Shown here piece after piece: positions 25,724-34,454 of a stretch of DNA of 51,411 nucleotides. The notes below the pieces were generated by a model that saw only the letters and a program-made list of their open reading frames with translations, was not told where the DNA came from and made no database searches. Position 1 is the first letter of the stretch. Each line of letters begins with the position of its first letter. Origin of the DNA: a virus. The position numbers and the translations under genes are program-made. The DNA lies in IMG/VR virus record IMGVR_UViG_3300008116_005907, positions 1-51,411 of that record. The stretch is one strand, 5' to 3'.

Positions 25724-26413
25724 CGGCTTTACATTTTTATTTAATTCTGAACTAATTGTCGATAAATAACCCTCATAAACAAAACCAATAGACGTTGTTT
25801 TTTTAATCGCCTTTGTTATCGATAGATTGTAATTACCGACAGTGTTTCTTACCCATATTAAATCATTAGTCGATACAACAGCTGGTTGTAATAATAAATT
25901 ATGCTCAACGGTGTAATCAATCACTTTATATTTAAACGTATGTCTATAAGAAACTCTTTTACTACCAAACCAGAGTTTTGATATTTCTGATCTGTCATAC
26001 ACATATGCAAGTGAAACACTGCCACCTAATTTATTAGTCTTAAAAGATTTTTTAAGACCCATACCACCAGAAACACTTAAATCTAAATTTTTAACTAAAG
26101 AATGCTCAACAGTTGAAAATAGTATCACACTGTAATTGTTTTTAACTTCTTTCCAGGAAAATATATTTAACCTAGCATCCTCAGACTGTTTAATAAATTC
26201 GTTATTCTTTTGCCCATAAAATAAAAAATAATATGGGTTTAAACTAACCCCAATGTCCTTTTTTTTATTATTAAGTTCATAACTCATTTTAGACGTTATC
26301 TGAACATTTTTATTGTTTCCAGTAAGTAACACCCCACCTAGGTCGAAACTCTTTATTTGGGCCTCTAAATGACCAAAAAAACATACTAATAATACTGTTA
26401 TAAAATACTTCAT
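25676..26413 (-). CDS. Exported outer-membrane beta-barrel-like protein
   Basis: The product starts MKYFITVLLVCFFGHLEAQ, a Sec signal peptide ending at the LEAQ typical of Bacteroidota, so I use the ATG at 26413 rather than an upstream start inside the previous gene. The mature ~225 residues are made of alternating strands (DIGVSLNPYYFLFYG, NYSVILFSTVEHSLV, LDLSVSGGMGLKKSF, FRHTFKY-like) and end in a strand with a terminal aromatic pattern (QRFSLIFKYSIPN). This fits a small outer-membrane barrel. Last gene of the eight-gene exported-protein operon; the preceding stop is 1 nt away. Confidence 0.72.
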   Translation of the reverse strand: MKYFITVLLVCFFGHLEAQIKSFDLGGVLLTGNNKNVQITSKMSYELNNKKKDIGVSLNPYYFLFYGQKNNEFIKQSEDARLNIFSWKEVKNNYSVILFSTVEHSLVKNLDLSVSGGMGLKKSFKTNKLGGSVSLAYVYDRSEISKLWFGSKRVSYRHTFKYKVIDYTVEHNLLLQPAVVSTNDLIWVRNTVGNYNLSITKAIKKTTSIGFVYEGYLSTISSELNKNVKPLDQRFSLIFKYSIPN

Positions 26414-26414
26414 A

Positions 26415-26873
26415 TTATAGTTTACTAACTGCATCAATTATACCTTTTTTCATAGCAATACCTATTGATGATTTGCTAAATGGCACTTTACCTTCTTTTA
26501 GTTCAATAAAAGCGTAGCTAGCTGTTGTAGCTGACTCGCCAATACCATCAACAACCGTTTCACCAAAATGAAGTTTCAATAATATTTGAGTTGTTTCTGT
26601 AGCGGCACCAACACCAGCGATTCTGAAAGTTGTTGACGGTGTACCAACTCTAGTAATCTCAACCATAACTGGTATAGCGTTTTGTTCACATAATGAATAC
26701 TTTTCGGATAACACCTCTTCGGTTATTTGTTTAACCCCGAATAAGATATTCCTATCTTTAAACTCTTTTATTTTCATTGTGCTGTAAACTGAATCTACCT
26801 TAACACAAGTTTGAGAAAAAGCTGATACTGGTACTATTAGTACAAATATGAGCGCTAAAATAAACTGTTTCAT
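26415..26873 (-). CDS. Exported small protein with CsgG-like C-terminal motif
   Basis: A 152-residue protein with signal peptide MKQFILALIFVLIVPVSAFSQ. The mature part has beta strands (IPVMVEITRVG, QILLKLHFGETVVDG) and ends in PFSKSSIGIAMKKGIIDAV. That ending resembles the IGTSTKKALETA ending of the CsgG-like protein at 30655, suggesting a shortened relative or partner. Periplasmic or outer-membrane location inferred from the signal. Spacing of 4 nt to the upstream gene. Confidence 0.68.
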   Translation of the reverse strand: MKQFILALIFVLIVPVSAFSQTCVKVDSVYSTMKIKEFKDRNILFGVKQITEEVLSEKYSLCEQNAIPVMVEITRVGTPSTTFRIAGVGAATETTQILLKLHFGETVVDGIGESATTASYAFIELKEGKVPFSKSSIGIAMKKGIIDAVSKL

Positions 26874-26877
26874 AATT

Positions 26878-29163
26878 TTATTGTTTATAACCTGTTTTTA
26901 TTATATAAAAATTTGAAGTCCCGTTATGGGTTAAATTATCAACCATAAGTGACTGAGCCCCAGTATAGGTTGTTTTTAAATTATTATTAGATCCGTTAAT
27001 CACTGACCACTGTGCTGATGTAAATAACCTATAATTAGGGGTTAAATTTAACCAGCTTGGTAATATATTATTATTTCTTTGAAACACCAGAACAACATCT
27101 GTTATTGTTAACATATCGTTTCCATTTACATCCATTCTGTAATAATCTCTCGCATTAAAAGATTGGGTTAATAACTTTTGGTTAAAAAACTGAGCATCAG
27201 TAATACTGGGTAGTAAAACGGTGATACTCTCACCAGCAATCAACCTAAAATCATTTAAATTAACGCTTTCATTTGTTGTTATTGTGTATTTTCCATTAGC
27301 ATCTGTTGTATACGTCCCATATAATGTGTAGTTTGTTTGAGTTTTAATCTTATAGTATAGTTTTACAGATATACCAGATACCCCAATATTTTCAGTGTTA
27401 TATACATATCCCGAATAAGCAAATGGGTTTACGATTATAATACCATTGTTTGAGTATGTATAACCACAAGTCCCACTTTGTAACTGGGCCCTGAATAAAG
27501 TTGCGTCAGTCTGATTACTGTATGTATAGGTTGCCGCAGTATTTGCAATATCCGTCCATGTAACTCCGTTATTAACCGATCTTTGCCATTTTACTATTGT
27601 ACCAGTATAGCCACTTAAAGTTAGTGTACCAGAATTAGTTGTGCTGGTATGTACGGCTGATGATACGGAACCGCCTGTTGGTGGGGTACCTGTTATAACA
27701 CTGATGGTTTTACTAGTTGAATAAACCGCACTACCACAATTAGGTGTCTGAACCTCTACTCTGTAGTAATATGTTCCAGCGGATGATATTGTTTCCGTTA
27801 AAGCTGTAGTTGTATTGGTTATGTTAGTCCAATTAATATTATCCGTAGATTTTTGCCATTTATTAATGTTACCCTGTTGACCAGATAGCGTTAACTCAAC
27901 AACACCACCAGCGCATATGGTATTGTTTGCAGCGAATACGGTACCAGAATTAGTTGGTTTTACCGATAAAAACACACTAGAAGAGGATAGCGATGAACAA
28001 GTAACTGGGCTACTTGAATTAACAATTGCCCTGTAATAAGTTGTCTTTGTTATATTTGATATTGTTATACTGGTTGATGTGCTGGATATAGTTGTACCAG
28101 CGGTAAAGAAGTTATCAAAGGATGATTCCCACCTAACAACACTACCAGTCATACCACTCAAAGTTAACACCGTACTATTTGAACCAGAACAAACGTTTAT
28201 ATCTCCGCCACTAATAGTACCAGTGGAACCGTTGCCCACATTTATTTGTCTTGTGAATATTGTTACACTTGATGTTAGATCACCAGGCATATCACCATAT
28301 TCACAAATATAACCAGGTAAATTTGTATTTGGTAAGTCATTCCATGAACCACTATTTGCTGAATAAAATTGTGCGTAATGTTCCCCACCAGCGTTGTTTG
28401 GTTCCCCACCAGCCCATTTTGCGTATTGACCTGTAACCGCTGTACTACCGTTAGAAAATTGCGTTCCCTTCTCGGGGCCAGTAACCCAGTGCCATTTTTG
28501 TTCCACTGCTGCTTGTGATGCAAAAGCTGTTGTACCTTTTGCCGCATTTACCTGACCAACCTCATCTGAACCGCCAAACCAACCATCTGAAGACATTAAT
28601 TTCCAGATAAAATTATTCTCAGCTTCAGATAGCATTGTGGCTAGATAACCAACCCTACCAAAATAAGAGCGATTTTCAGCTGAACTTTTAGCACTTGTCC
28701 AAGATCCAGATGACGCTACATATTCATAAAAATGTTCTGTTAACGGGTTGTAAAAAACCGTACCAGCGACAAATGTTATTCTTCTTAGGTTTGCGTAACA
28801 AGTTGTTGTTGTTGATTTAAACGTCACAGTTCTTAAAAGAGTTTGCCAGTTAGCGGCTGTTGTCGTACCGTTAAAACTTAATATACCTGTCGTTGAGTTC
28901 CAACTTGCTGTTACACCAGTCGGTAAAGTACCTGTGTAAGTTAATACATCCCCAGATGTATATGTTTGCGATATTTGTACCCTGAAACCAGTTATGTTCC
29001 CATTAGCGGTTATTGTTAAATTAGCGTCAACCACAGTGGCTGTGTTATATGAAACGGATAGGCTCGAAGCGGTACCGCCAACAGTTATGCTAGTTGCTTG
29101 AGCGTTAACAATGCTCGTACAACAAATAAACATAACCAAGAATAAAAAAAACCTTTTCATCAT
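26878..29163 (-). CDS. Exported C-type-lectin, Ig-like and dockerin-like surface protein
   Basis: A 761-residue protein with signal peptide MMKRFFLFLVMFICCTSIV. An N-terminal beta domain is followed at ~140-300 by a C-type lectin-like domain. Its hallmarks are FYEYVASSGSWTSAKSSAE, a WHWVTGPEKG strand, the carbohydrate-type GGEPNN, SWNDLPN and YICEYG. Three repeated Ig-like modules follow (GSVVRWESSFDNF, GNINKWQKSTDN, GTIVKWQRSVNNG) with paired cysteines. Near the C-terminus a carboxypeptidase-regulatory-like fold precedes DVNGNDMLTITDVVLVFQR, a dockerin-type calcium loop also found in the 32118 gene. Likely displayed on the infected cell surface or used for adhesion. Overlaps the previous stop (ATGA). 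Confidence 0.82.
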   Translation of the reverse strand: MMKRFFLFLVMFICCTSIVNAQATSITVGGTASSLSVSYNTATVVDANLTITANGNITGFRVQISQTYTSGDVLTYTGTLPTGVTASWNSTTGILSFNGTTTAANWQTLLRTVTFKSTTTTCYANLRRITFVAGTVFYNPLTEHFYEYVASSGSWTSAKSSAENRSYFGRVGYLATMLSEAENNFIWKLMSSDGWFGGSDEVGQVNAAKGTTAFASQAAVEQKWHWVTGPEKGTQFSNGSTAVTGQYAKWAGGEPNNAGGEHYAQFYSANSGSWNDLPNTNLPGYICEYGDMPGDLTSSVTIFTRQINVGNGSTGTISGGDINVCSGSNSTVLTLSGMTGSVVRWESSFDNFFTAGTTISSTSTSITISNITKTTYYRAIVNSSSPVTCSSLSSSSVFLSVKPTNSGTVFAANNTICAGGVVELTLSGQQGNINKWQKSTDNINWTNITNTTTALTETISSAGTYYYRVEVQTPNCGSAVYSTSKTISVITGTPPTGGSVSSAVHTSTTNSGTLTLSGYTGTIVKWQRSVNNGVTWTDIANTAATYTYSNQTDATLFRAQLQSGTCGYTYSNNGIIIVNPFAYSGYVYNTENIGVSGISVKLYYKIKTQTNYTLYGTYTTDANGKYTITTNESVNLNDFRLIAGESITVLLPSITDAQFFNQKLLTQSFNARDYYRMDVNGNDMLTITDVVLVFQRNNNILPSWLNLTPNYRLFTSAQWSVINGSNNNLKTTYTGAQSLMVDNLTHNGTSNFYIIKTGYKQ

Positions 29164-30647
29164 AACGCTAATCTTGTACCCATCATTACTGTATAATTTA
29201 ATACGTTATCCCCGAGAGAATAAGCACCACCAAAATTAAAATTTAATTTAAATGTTTTTGTCACACCTAAGTTCATACCAACAATCGGTAAAACAACAAA
29301 TGGTGATTTTAAAACAGCATCATCGTAATATCTAACAAATGGTGCGTAAACAAATAGAGCCATTGTTTTAATATCAAGGCGCTTTCCTACTTTAAAATCC
29401 CTATTACCACCAACAATTGCAGCCGAACCATAATAAGGTTCTTTATAAATTTGGCCACCCGAAGCTGTAACCATGTAAACAGCTTTAAACTTTTTAATAC
29501 TCCTCATCTGGCCAAAAGCGATGGTGTTATACATAGACCCACTACCAGCAAAACCAATTGTAATTGTATTAGAAAGTAATGTAATGGCTTTACGATTTAT
29601 CCAGGCGTAATAACCAGTGATGTTACCGCCTTGTATTGAAGATGTATAATCGAGCATAATACCGTGTGATCTTAGACCATCATATCTTACAGATGAATAA
29701 CCAGCATTGACCCTTGAACCTTTACTAACCTCACCCTCATTAAATTGAAAACCTACTAAGTCACTACTCATAAGTATTGATGGTCTACCACCGTTTTTAC
29801 TTGTGGCTGACCCCTTACCGTTACCGCTACTACTACCACTTTTTACAGCGTTTGTTGTACCACCTACAGCATCTGATTTTTTTTCTTCGGTGGTTTGTGT
29901 TTGATTGCCTGTTGAACCATTACCACCAGATCCACCAGACCCTGTAGAGCTTGTGGTGGTACCACCTGAACCACCAGTAGAACCACCACCAGTGTTGGTG
30001 TTACCCGTTCCACCTGTTTCACCAGACCCTGTAGTGTTTCCACCACTTGTGCTTGTACCTGTGGTAGTTTCAGAACTACCACCACCATTATTATTTCCAG
30101 TAGTAGTACCAGATGAACTAGATCCACTTGAATTATTTCCATTAGATTGTGTTTGTCCTTGTGACCCCCCACCAGATTGGTTTCCCCCACTAGAAGAGTT
30201 TTTATTATCCTTATTATCTTTACCACCATCACCGTTTCCACCAACACTAGTAACCGATCCAGCTGCTGCCATTATGTTACCCGTACCACTAGATGCCATA
30301 TCACTAATAGCCGATAAAGCACCAAATATACTAACCACATTTAAAGCTGTGCTCTGGGTTTGCGATACAGTAACAGCGGTACCTATACTCCCGCATGGTG
30401 AAGCGTTTTGGAATTGATTGAAAACACCAGCCGCCCAGTTGTCAAAGACACCGTTATTAAAATCATTAGCTGTAAAGGTACCCACTTGACCGTAGTACGT
30501 TACAGCTATTTGATTTTGCCCGTAAGGAATTGATATATTATATACCTTGCCATTGCAAGGGTCGGTGTAAGAATAATTAAATGATTGAGCACTCGCTATG
30601 TTGCATAGCAAAGACACAAAAATAACTATAATCAATTTTATTCTCAC
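29160..30647 (-). CDS. Exported protein: Gly/Ser/Thr-rich linker and C-terminal beta-barrel
   Basis: A 495-residue protein from a GTG start at 30647, with signal peptide MRIKLIIVIFVSLLCNIASA. Residues ~22-130 form a small domain with two cysteines (SYTDPCNGKVYN, NASPCGSIG). Residues ~135-280 are Gly/Ser/Thr/Asn-rich low complexity, and the rest is strand-rich ending NYTVMMGTRLAL, typical of an outer-membrane barrel. I saw no known family. Lies 7 nt after the CsgG-like gene, so a joint outer-membrane role is plausible. Confidence 0.75.
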   Translation of the reverse strand: MRIKLIIVIFVSLLCNIASAQSFNYSYTDPCNGKVYNISIPYGQNQIAVTYYGQVGTFTANDFNNGVFDNWAAGVFNQFQNASPCGSIGTAVTVSQTQSTALNVVSIFGALSAISDMASSGTGNIMAAAGSVTSVGGNGDGGKDNKDNKNSSSGGNQSGGGSQGQTQSNGNNSSGSSSSGTTTGNNNGGGSSETTTGTSTSGGNTTGSGETGGTGNTNTGGGSTGGSGGTTTSSTGSGGSGGNGSTGNQTQTTEEKKSDAVGGTTNAVKSGSSSGNGKGSATSKNGGRPSILMSSDLVGFQFNEGEVSKGSRVNAGYSSVRYDGLRSHGIMLDYTSSIQGGNITGYYAWINRKAITLLSNTITIGFAGSGSMYNTIAFGQMRSIKKFKAVYMVTASGGQIYKEPYYGSAAIVGGNRDFKVGKRLDIKTMALFVYAPFVRYYDDAVLKSPFVVLPIVGMNLGVTKTFKLNFNFGGAYSLGDNVLNYTVMMGTRLAL

Positions 30648-30654
30648 GCACGTT

Positions 30655-31374
30655 TTAGTTCTTGAATAAACCTTTTTTAATTAATTTTACAACAACTCTA
30701 GAAGATGCAGTTTCTAAAGCCTTTTTAGTTGATGTTCCTATTGTTGATTGATTAAATTTGATTTCATCCACATCATCTAGAATTGTTGACATTTTAACTG
30801 TTTTAGCTTCACCCAAACCAGAACCAACTATAACTTCACCAGTTTCGGCATCAACAAATTTAACTTGCATACCCAATCTGGTTGTTTGTGTTGCGGTAGC
30901 CTTACCATTAACTTTAACAACCTCATCTTCAGACACACTAAAGTCGTAAACTTCAATGTAAACAAAATACTTCGCTAATTTAACTTTACCCCTACCATCA
31001 ACTTTGTTTTCAGTAAACCCCTTATCAGATGCTTTAAATTGGTTAACCATTCTTTCTTTAATTTCTAATTTATCTTCAGTAAAGACAAATCTGTTAGTCA
31101 TTTCCAGAAATTCGATTACAATATTGGTTACACCTAAACCAACTCTTTTATCTTTTAATTCAGGGTACATCTCATAAAGTTCTTCCGTGAACCCTATTTT
31201 TAATAACTGGATGGGGTATTTGATCGTGTCGGTATAATTTGAGACAACATCAATAGATTGAGTTTGCTCAAAACTAGCCTTATATTCTTCGGTTTTAACA
31301 CTACCAATAGTCTGTGCTTGGGTTTTACAAGCACAGAATATTATTGGCAATATAATGAATAATAATTTTTTCAT
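30655..31374 (-). CDS. CsgG-family outer-membrane lipoprotein-like protein
   Basis: I use the ATG at 31374 (MKKLLFIILPIIFCACKTQA) because it gives a signal with cysteines in a lipobox-like position and follows the preceding stop by 1 nt. The body resembles CsgG/HfaB secretion-channel proteins: VGLGVTNIVIEFLEMTNRFV, YFVYIEVYDFSVSE, a pore-side LGMQVKFVDAETGEVIVGSG, and a C-terminal STIGTSTKKALETASSRVVV helix. In curli systems CsgG forms a nonameric outer-membrane pore. No CsgA-like amyloid repeats are seen nearby, so the exported partner is open. Confidence 0.78.
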   Translation of the reverse strand: MKKLLFIILPIIFCACKTQAQTIGSVKTEEYKASFEQTQSIDVVSNYTDTIKYPIQLLKIGFTEELYEMYPELKDKRVGLGVTNIVIEFLEMTNRFVFTEDKLEIKERMVNQFKASDKGFTENKVDGRGKVKLAKYFVYIEVYDFSVSEDEVVKVNGKATATQTTRLGMQVKFVDAETGEVIVGSGLGEAKTVKMSTILDDVDEIKFNQSTIGTSTKKALETASSRVVVKLIKKGLFKN

Positions 31375-31375
31375 A

Positions 31376-31774
31376 TTAAACTTCTGTTGTGTTTGATAAA
31401 GAAACACCATCTTCCTCGTCAACTTTTTGGATCAACATTTTGTCTCTATCTTCTGAGTTGAACCAGTAGTCAACAACCTTATTTAAGTTACCAACGAAAG
31501 CACCTAATAAGATTAATAACATTTCTTTCCAATCTTCACCAATTGATACACCGAAGAAAACAGCTGAATTAATACCAGCTACGATGAAAAAGAATAAGAA
31601 TAATACAATTCCAGTTATTCTCCATCTATTAGCTTGCATTTGTTGTAACATGTAATAGAATCTGTTTTTATCCTCAACTTGTACAGGCGCAGGTGCGCTA
31701 GTAAAACTTTTTAATGTTTCTTTAATTTTCATATTAGTTTTCTTTTCTTTTTTTATTTTTATCTCTTTTTTCAT
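31376..31774 (-). CDS. Two-TM membrane protein, holin candidate
   Basis: A 132-residue protein. The ATG at 31774 overlaps the upstream stop as TAATG, which supports this start over downstream alternatives. A Lys-rich N-terminus and helix (NRFYYMLQQMQANRW) precede two hydrophobic segments (ITGIVLFLFFFIVAGI and EMLLILLGAFVGNL), and a charged acidic tail ends it. Topology fits a small-terminase-like holin or a membrane anchor. Its position inside the exported-protein operon rather than beside the endolysin leaves the function uncertain. Confidence 0.7.
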   Translation of the reverse strand: MKKEIKIKKEKKTNMKIKETLKSFTSAPAPVQVEDKNRFYYMLQQMQANRWRITGIVLFLFFFIVAGINSAVFFGVSIGEDWKEMLLILLGAFVGNLNKVVDYWFNSEDRDKMLIQKVDEEDGVSLSNTTEV

Positions 31775-32106
31775 TACCAAGGACTATCTTCAGTTTCTGA
31801 TTTTTTAGCTGGTTTTTCTTCTTTAACAGGTGTGGCTTTTTCAACAACAGTTGTTTTTTCCTTAATAATAGTATTGGTACCGCCACCAGCATTATTTTTA
31901 GAAGAGTTATCAACACTTATATTGATTGCGGGTTGTGCAGCTGGAGCCGCTTGTTCCGTTTTTGTTTCTTCCTCACCACCACCAAATAATGTGGTTGTGA
32001 AATAGGTCCCACCAGCCATTATAGCTGTTGTGATAACCCCGATGATCGTTTTCTTTAAACCTGACCATGTTCCGTCTGATTCAGGTACATTTGTTTCCTC
32101 TGACAT
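31774..32106 (-). CDS. Single-TM protein with Lys/Glu-rich C-terminal tail
   Basis: A 110-residue protein with an N-terminal acidic head, one hydrophobic segment (IIGVITTAIMAGGTYFTTTLFG, about 20-41) and a disordered tail with EEKPAKKSE. A glycine-rich hydrophobic segment followed by a charged tail is common in phage holin or spanin-like proteins. Its stop codon overlaps the next start, so the two membrane proteins are made together; they may form a pair. Confidence 0.7.
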   Translation of the reverse strand: MSEETNVPESDGTWSGLKKTIIGVITTAIMAGGTYFTTTLFGGGEEETKTEQAAPAAQPAINISVDNSSKNNAGGGTNTIIKEKTTVVEKATPVKEEKPAKKSETEDSPW

Positions 32107-32117
32107 TGTTTTAAATT

Positions 32118-34016
32118 TTAGTTTAGTTTTATTGTTTTATTTGTTTTAATATCATTTTGTGTTCTTAAAATACCGTAGTATGTACCAGGTATAACATTAG
32201 TTAAATCAACTGGATAAAGATATTTACCTTTATACATTTTACCACTAAAAACTGTGTGTACTAATTTGCCGCTCGCATCGTAAAACCCAACGTTTATTTC
32301 ACCATCTTCTGGTACACTAAAACTAACAAGAGCTAAACCTTCTGTTGGATTAGGTGACACAATTATTTCACAATCTTTTGTTGTTACAGCACCGCCATTA
32401 ATTCTGAATATTTTAACAACACCATTTGTTGGTGTAATTCTCAAATCAGTTGCGTTTGCATCACCAGCATATTTTCTTATAACATATAAAGGGCTATTAT
32501 TCCAAGTACTTTGTGGTGATAAGGCTGTAAATTGTAACGTTAAAACAATATCCCCATCATTAGCCAAATATTCGTTTCTACTCATATCAGCGCCAGCCCA
32601 CTCAACGATACCATTATTTGGATTTAAAAATGACATCCAATTCATAAATTTTTCCTCTGTTTTAATACCTTTAAACTCTAATAAAGAGTTATCATAGGCT
32701 AAAGCTAATTGAATTGAACCAACTTGGTCGCCTTGTGTTAAAACTTTCATTGGTACGTTTAATAAACTACCTTCAGTAATTTCGATTTTAGGTAAATTAA
32801 TTTCGATTGTAGCGGTTGGAAAATCGTACTCAACAGTTTCATCGATAATGTATTGAGGTGTCTTACTAGGGTTTAAGATCTCAATAGGAATTGTACGAGC
32901 CATATGGAAACCAGTACCGTTTGCATCACCGCCACCTAATACATAGAATGTTACTGAGTCTGGCTGACCAGCGATAATATCAAATGTTAAATTAGTTACA
33001 CCAGCAATAGTTGATGTGTAGTTAGTTGAAGACCCGTTAATGGTATTATATTGTGAAACTGTAAAGAATCTAACATCCTGAACAGAGTTTGGCCACACTG
33101 AGAATCTACCCGCTAAACGACCATAGATAGCCGATACGTCAGCGATTGTAATACCGTAAGAACCGTTCACGTCAGAAGCGTAGAAATCAAATCCAGCTGG
33201 GGTTTCTTCACCTATAACAAATTTATTAACCTTTTGTGCATCGGCAACAGATACTGTGTTACCCACAGCCATTGTATCACCTTTAACGTATAAGTGAGCA
33301 TCCCAATAAGTTGTATCTAAGATTTCATCGAAGGCAAAATAACCAGTAATGTCAGTTGTATCAAGTTTAACCTGAGTCCAGGCACCCGTTGATGTTTTAG
33401 GTCTTTTTTCTAAAGCAATTGTGATATTTTTAGAGCCAGAACCAGTTACGTTTGTAAATCTACCATGGTATTTTAATCTATTCATTTTGAACTCACCACC
33501 ATAACTGTGTAAAGATAAGGTTGTATCAATACCAGCTATTGTTGACGCATATGAGGGAAACGTTAAAGTACCAGTCACCTTTAAACTATCAATACTAGTT
33601 AAAGCTTGGAAAGCGGTTGCAGCTTGGTGAAAGAATTTGATCTGAAATGCCGCACCGTTAGCGTATGTAAAAGAGTTGTTCGTACCTGTATAAGCTAACG
33701 TAACGGTGATGTTACCATTTACCGAATCCGCAACATATTGCATATACTGATCAGAAGTACTGTACAATAAAGATACGATTGGTTTTGCACCACCAAAAGC
33801 CACTTTGTCGTAGAACACACGGAACTGTAAACCAGCGATTTTAGTCGTTGTTGTGTTGTCATAGTAAAGGTTAGCTAAAGTGAAACCTTGTGACTGCGGA
33901 CCAACATTGTAAGAAGAGTCAACGATAACCCAATTACCACTCGATGGTGCAGTTGTTTGTGCATAGCCCGTAATGGCTAATAACGCCAGCACTAGCGTTA
34001 AAAATAAATTTTTCAT
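32118..34016 (-). CDS. T9SS-exported surface protein with cohesin-like and dockerin-like modules
   Basis: A 632-residue protein. The ATG at 34016 gives the signal peptide MKNLFLTLVLALLAITGYAQ, whereas the longer frame starts upstream of its promoter motif. Two cohesin-like beta domains are seen (YDNTTTTKIAGLQFRVFYDK near the start and GSIQLALAYDNSLLEFKGIK near residue 440). A dockerin-like loop (DVNGSYGITIADVSAIYGR) lies between them. The last ~80 residues form a type IX secretion C-terminal sorting domain (SPNPTEGLALVSFSV, GEINVGFYDASGKLV, PGTYYGILRT, KTIKLN). T9SS exists only in Bacteroidota, so this indicates the host and a product exported to the cell surface. First gene of the operon. 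Confidence 0.85.
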   Translation of the reverse strand: MKNLFLTLVLALLAITGYAQTTAPSSGNWVIVDSSYNVGPQSQGFTLANLYYDNTTTTKIAGLQFRVFYDKVAFGGAKPIVSLLYSTSDQYMQYVADSVNGNITVTLAYTGTNNSFTYANGAAFQIKFFHQAATAFQALTSIDSLKVTGTLTFPSYASTIAGIDTTLSLHSYGGEFKMNRLKYHGRFTNVTGSGSKNITIALEKRPKTSTGAWTQVKLDTTDITGYFAFDEILDTTYWDAHLYVKGDTMAVGNTVSVADAQKVNKFVIGEETPAGFDFYASDVNGSYGITIADVSAIYGRLAGRFSVWPNSVQDVRFFTVSQYNTINGSSTNYTSTIAGVTNLTFDIIAGQPDSVTFYVLGGGDANGTGFHMARTIPIEILNPSKTPQYIIDETVEYDFPTATIEINLPKIEITEGSLLNVPMKVLTQGDQVGSIQLALAYDNSLLEFKGIKTEEKFMNWMSFLNPNNGIVEWAGADMSRNEYLANDGDIVLTLQFTALSPQSTWNNSPLYVIRKYAGDANATDLRITPTNGVVKIFRINGGAVTTKDCEIIVSPNPTEGLALVSFSVPEDGEINVGFYDASGKLVHTVFSGKMYKGKYLYPVDLTNVIPGTYYGILRTQNDIKTNKTIKLN

Positions 34017-34036
34017 GTTGTTTTGTTTTGATATTA

Positions 34037-34043
34037 ATAAATA
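34037..34043 (-). promoter_or_regulatory. Late-type promoter motif TATTTAT for the exported-protein operon
   Basis: Minus strand TCTATTTATTAA, 20 nt upstream of the ATG at 34016; no other promoter is visible before the eight genes down to 25676. Confidence 0.6.
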
Positions 34044-34120
34044 GATAAAAATCATAAAAAAACCATTTACTTTAAAAAAAAAAGTATTAAAACGGCCCTA
34101 ACTTTTACCCGAAACCCTAA

Positions 34121-34127
34121 TATTTAT
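34121..34127 (+). promoter_or_regulatory. Late-type promoter motif TATTTAT
   Basis: TATTTAT lies 15 nt upstream of the ATG at 34143. Confidence 0.55.
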
Positions 34128-34142
34128 TGTTTAAAAAAGATT

Positions 34143-34385
34143 ATGAATAAAATTACTTTTGAATACTTGAAAGATTTAAAAAATCAGTTAACAACATTAG
34201 CTGATGAACAACAAGATAAGCTGGAAGAAATTGATAACGAAAATTTTAAAGATGATGTTTCTGAAAACATTTTTGGTAGAATAGATGATGTTTTATATGA
34301 GATAGAGACTATAATGACTGATGTTGAAGAGGGTTATTATAGTAACGAAAAAAATGATCAAGATGATGATTTTGATGATTATTAA
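34143..34385 (+). CDS. Small acidic helical protein (80 aa)
   Basis: MNKITFEYLKDLKNQLTTLA followed by a strongly acidic body with heptad-like spacing (EEIDNENFKDDV, IDDVLYEIETIM) and a C-terminal Asp run. It looks like a coiled-coil or a DNA-mimic style acidic protein; the exact role is unknown. It has its own promoter motif. Confidence 0.7.
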   Translation: MNKITFEYLKDLKNQLTTLADEQQDKLEEIDNENFKDDVSENIFGRIDDVLYEIETIMTDVEEGYYSNEKNDQDDDFDDY

Positions 34386-34404
34386 AAATAATTTTTAAAA
34401 AAAC

Positions 34405-34435
34405 TTGTTTTTTCCAAAAAACTTTACTAATATTG
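34405..34435 (+). promoter_or_regulatory. Host-type promoter for the PTH2 gene
   Basis: TTG (34405-34407), 20 nt, TAATATTG (34428-34435). The ATG at 34455 is 19 nt downstream, so the transcript must include the ATG-plus-TAG start region. Confidence 0.75.
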
Positions 34436-34454
34436 TAGCATATTTATAAAAGAT

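Noticed and set aside
25676-34016. Interpretation of the exported-protein operon as host chromosome and not phage
   Set aside because: Its promoter motif is the same TATTTAT used by phage structural genes on both sides, and flanking phage genes continue without a junction signal; an assembly chimaera cannot be excluded without reads.
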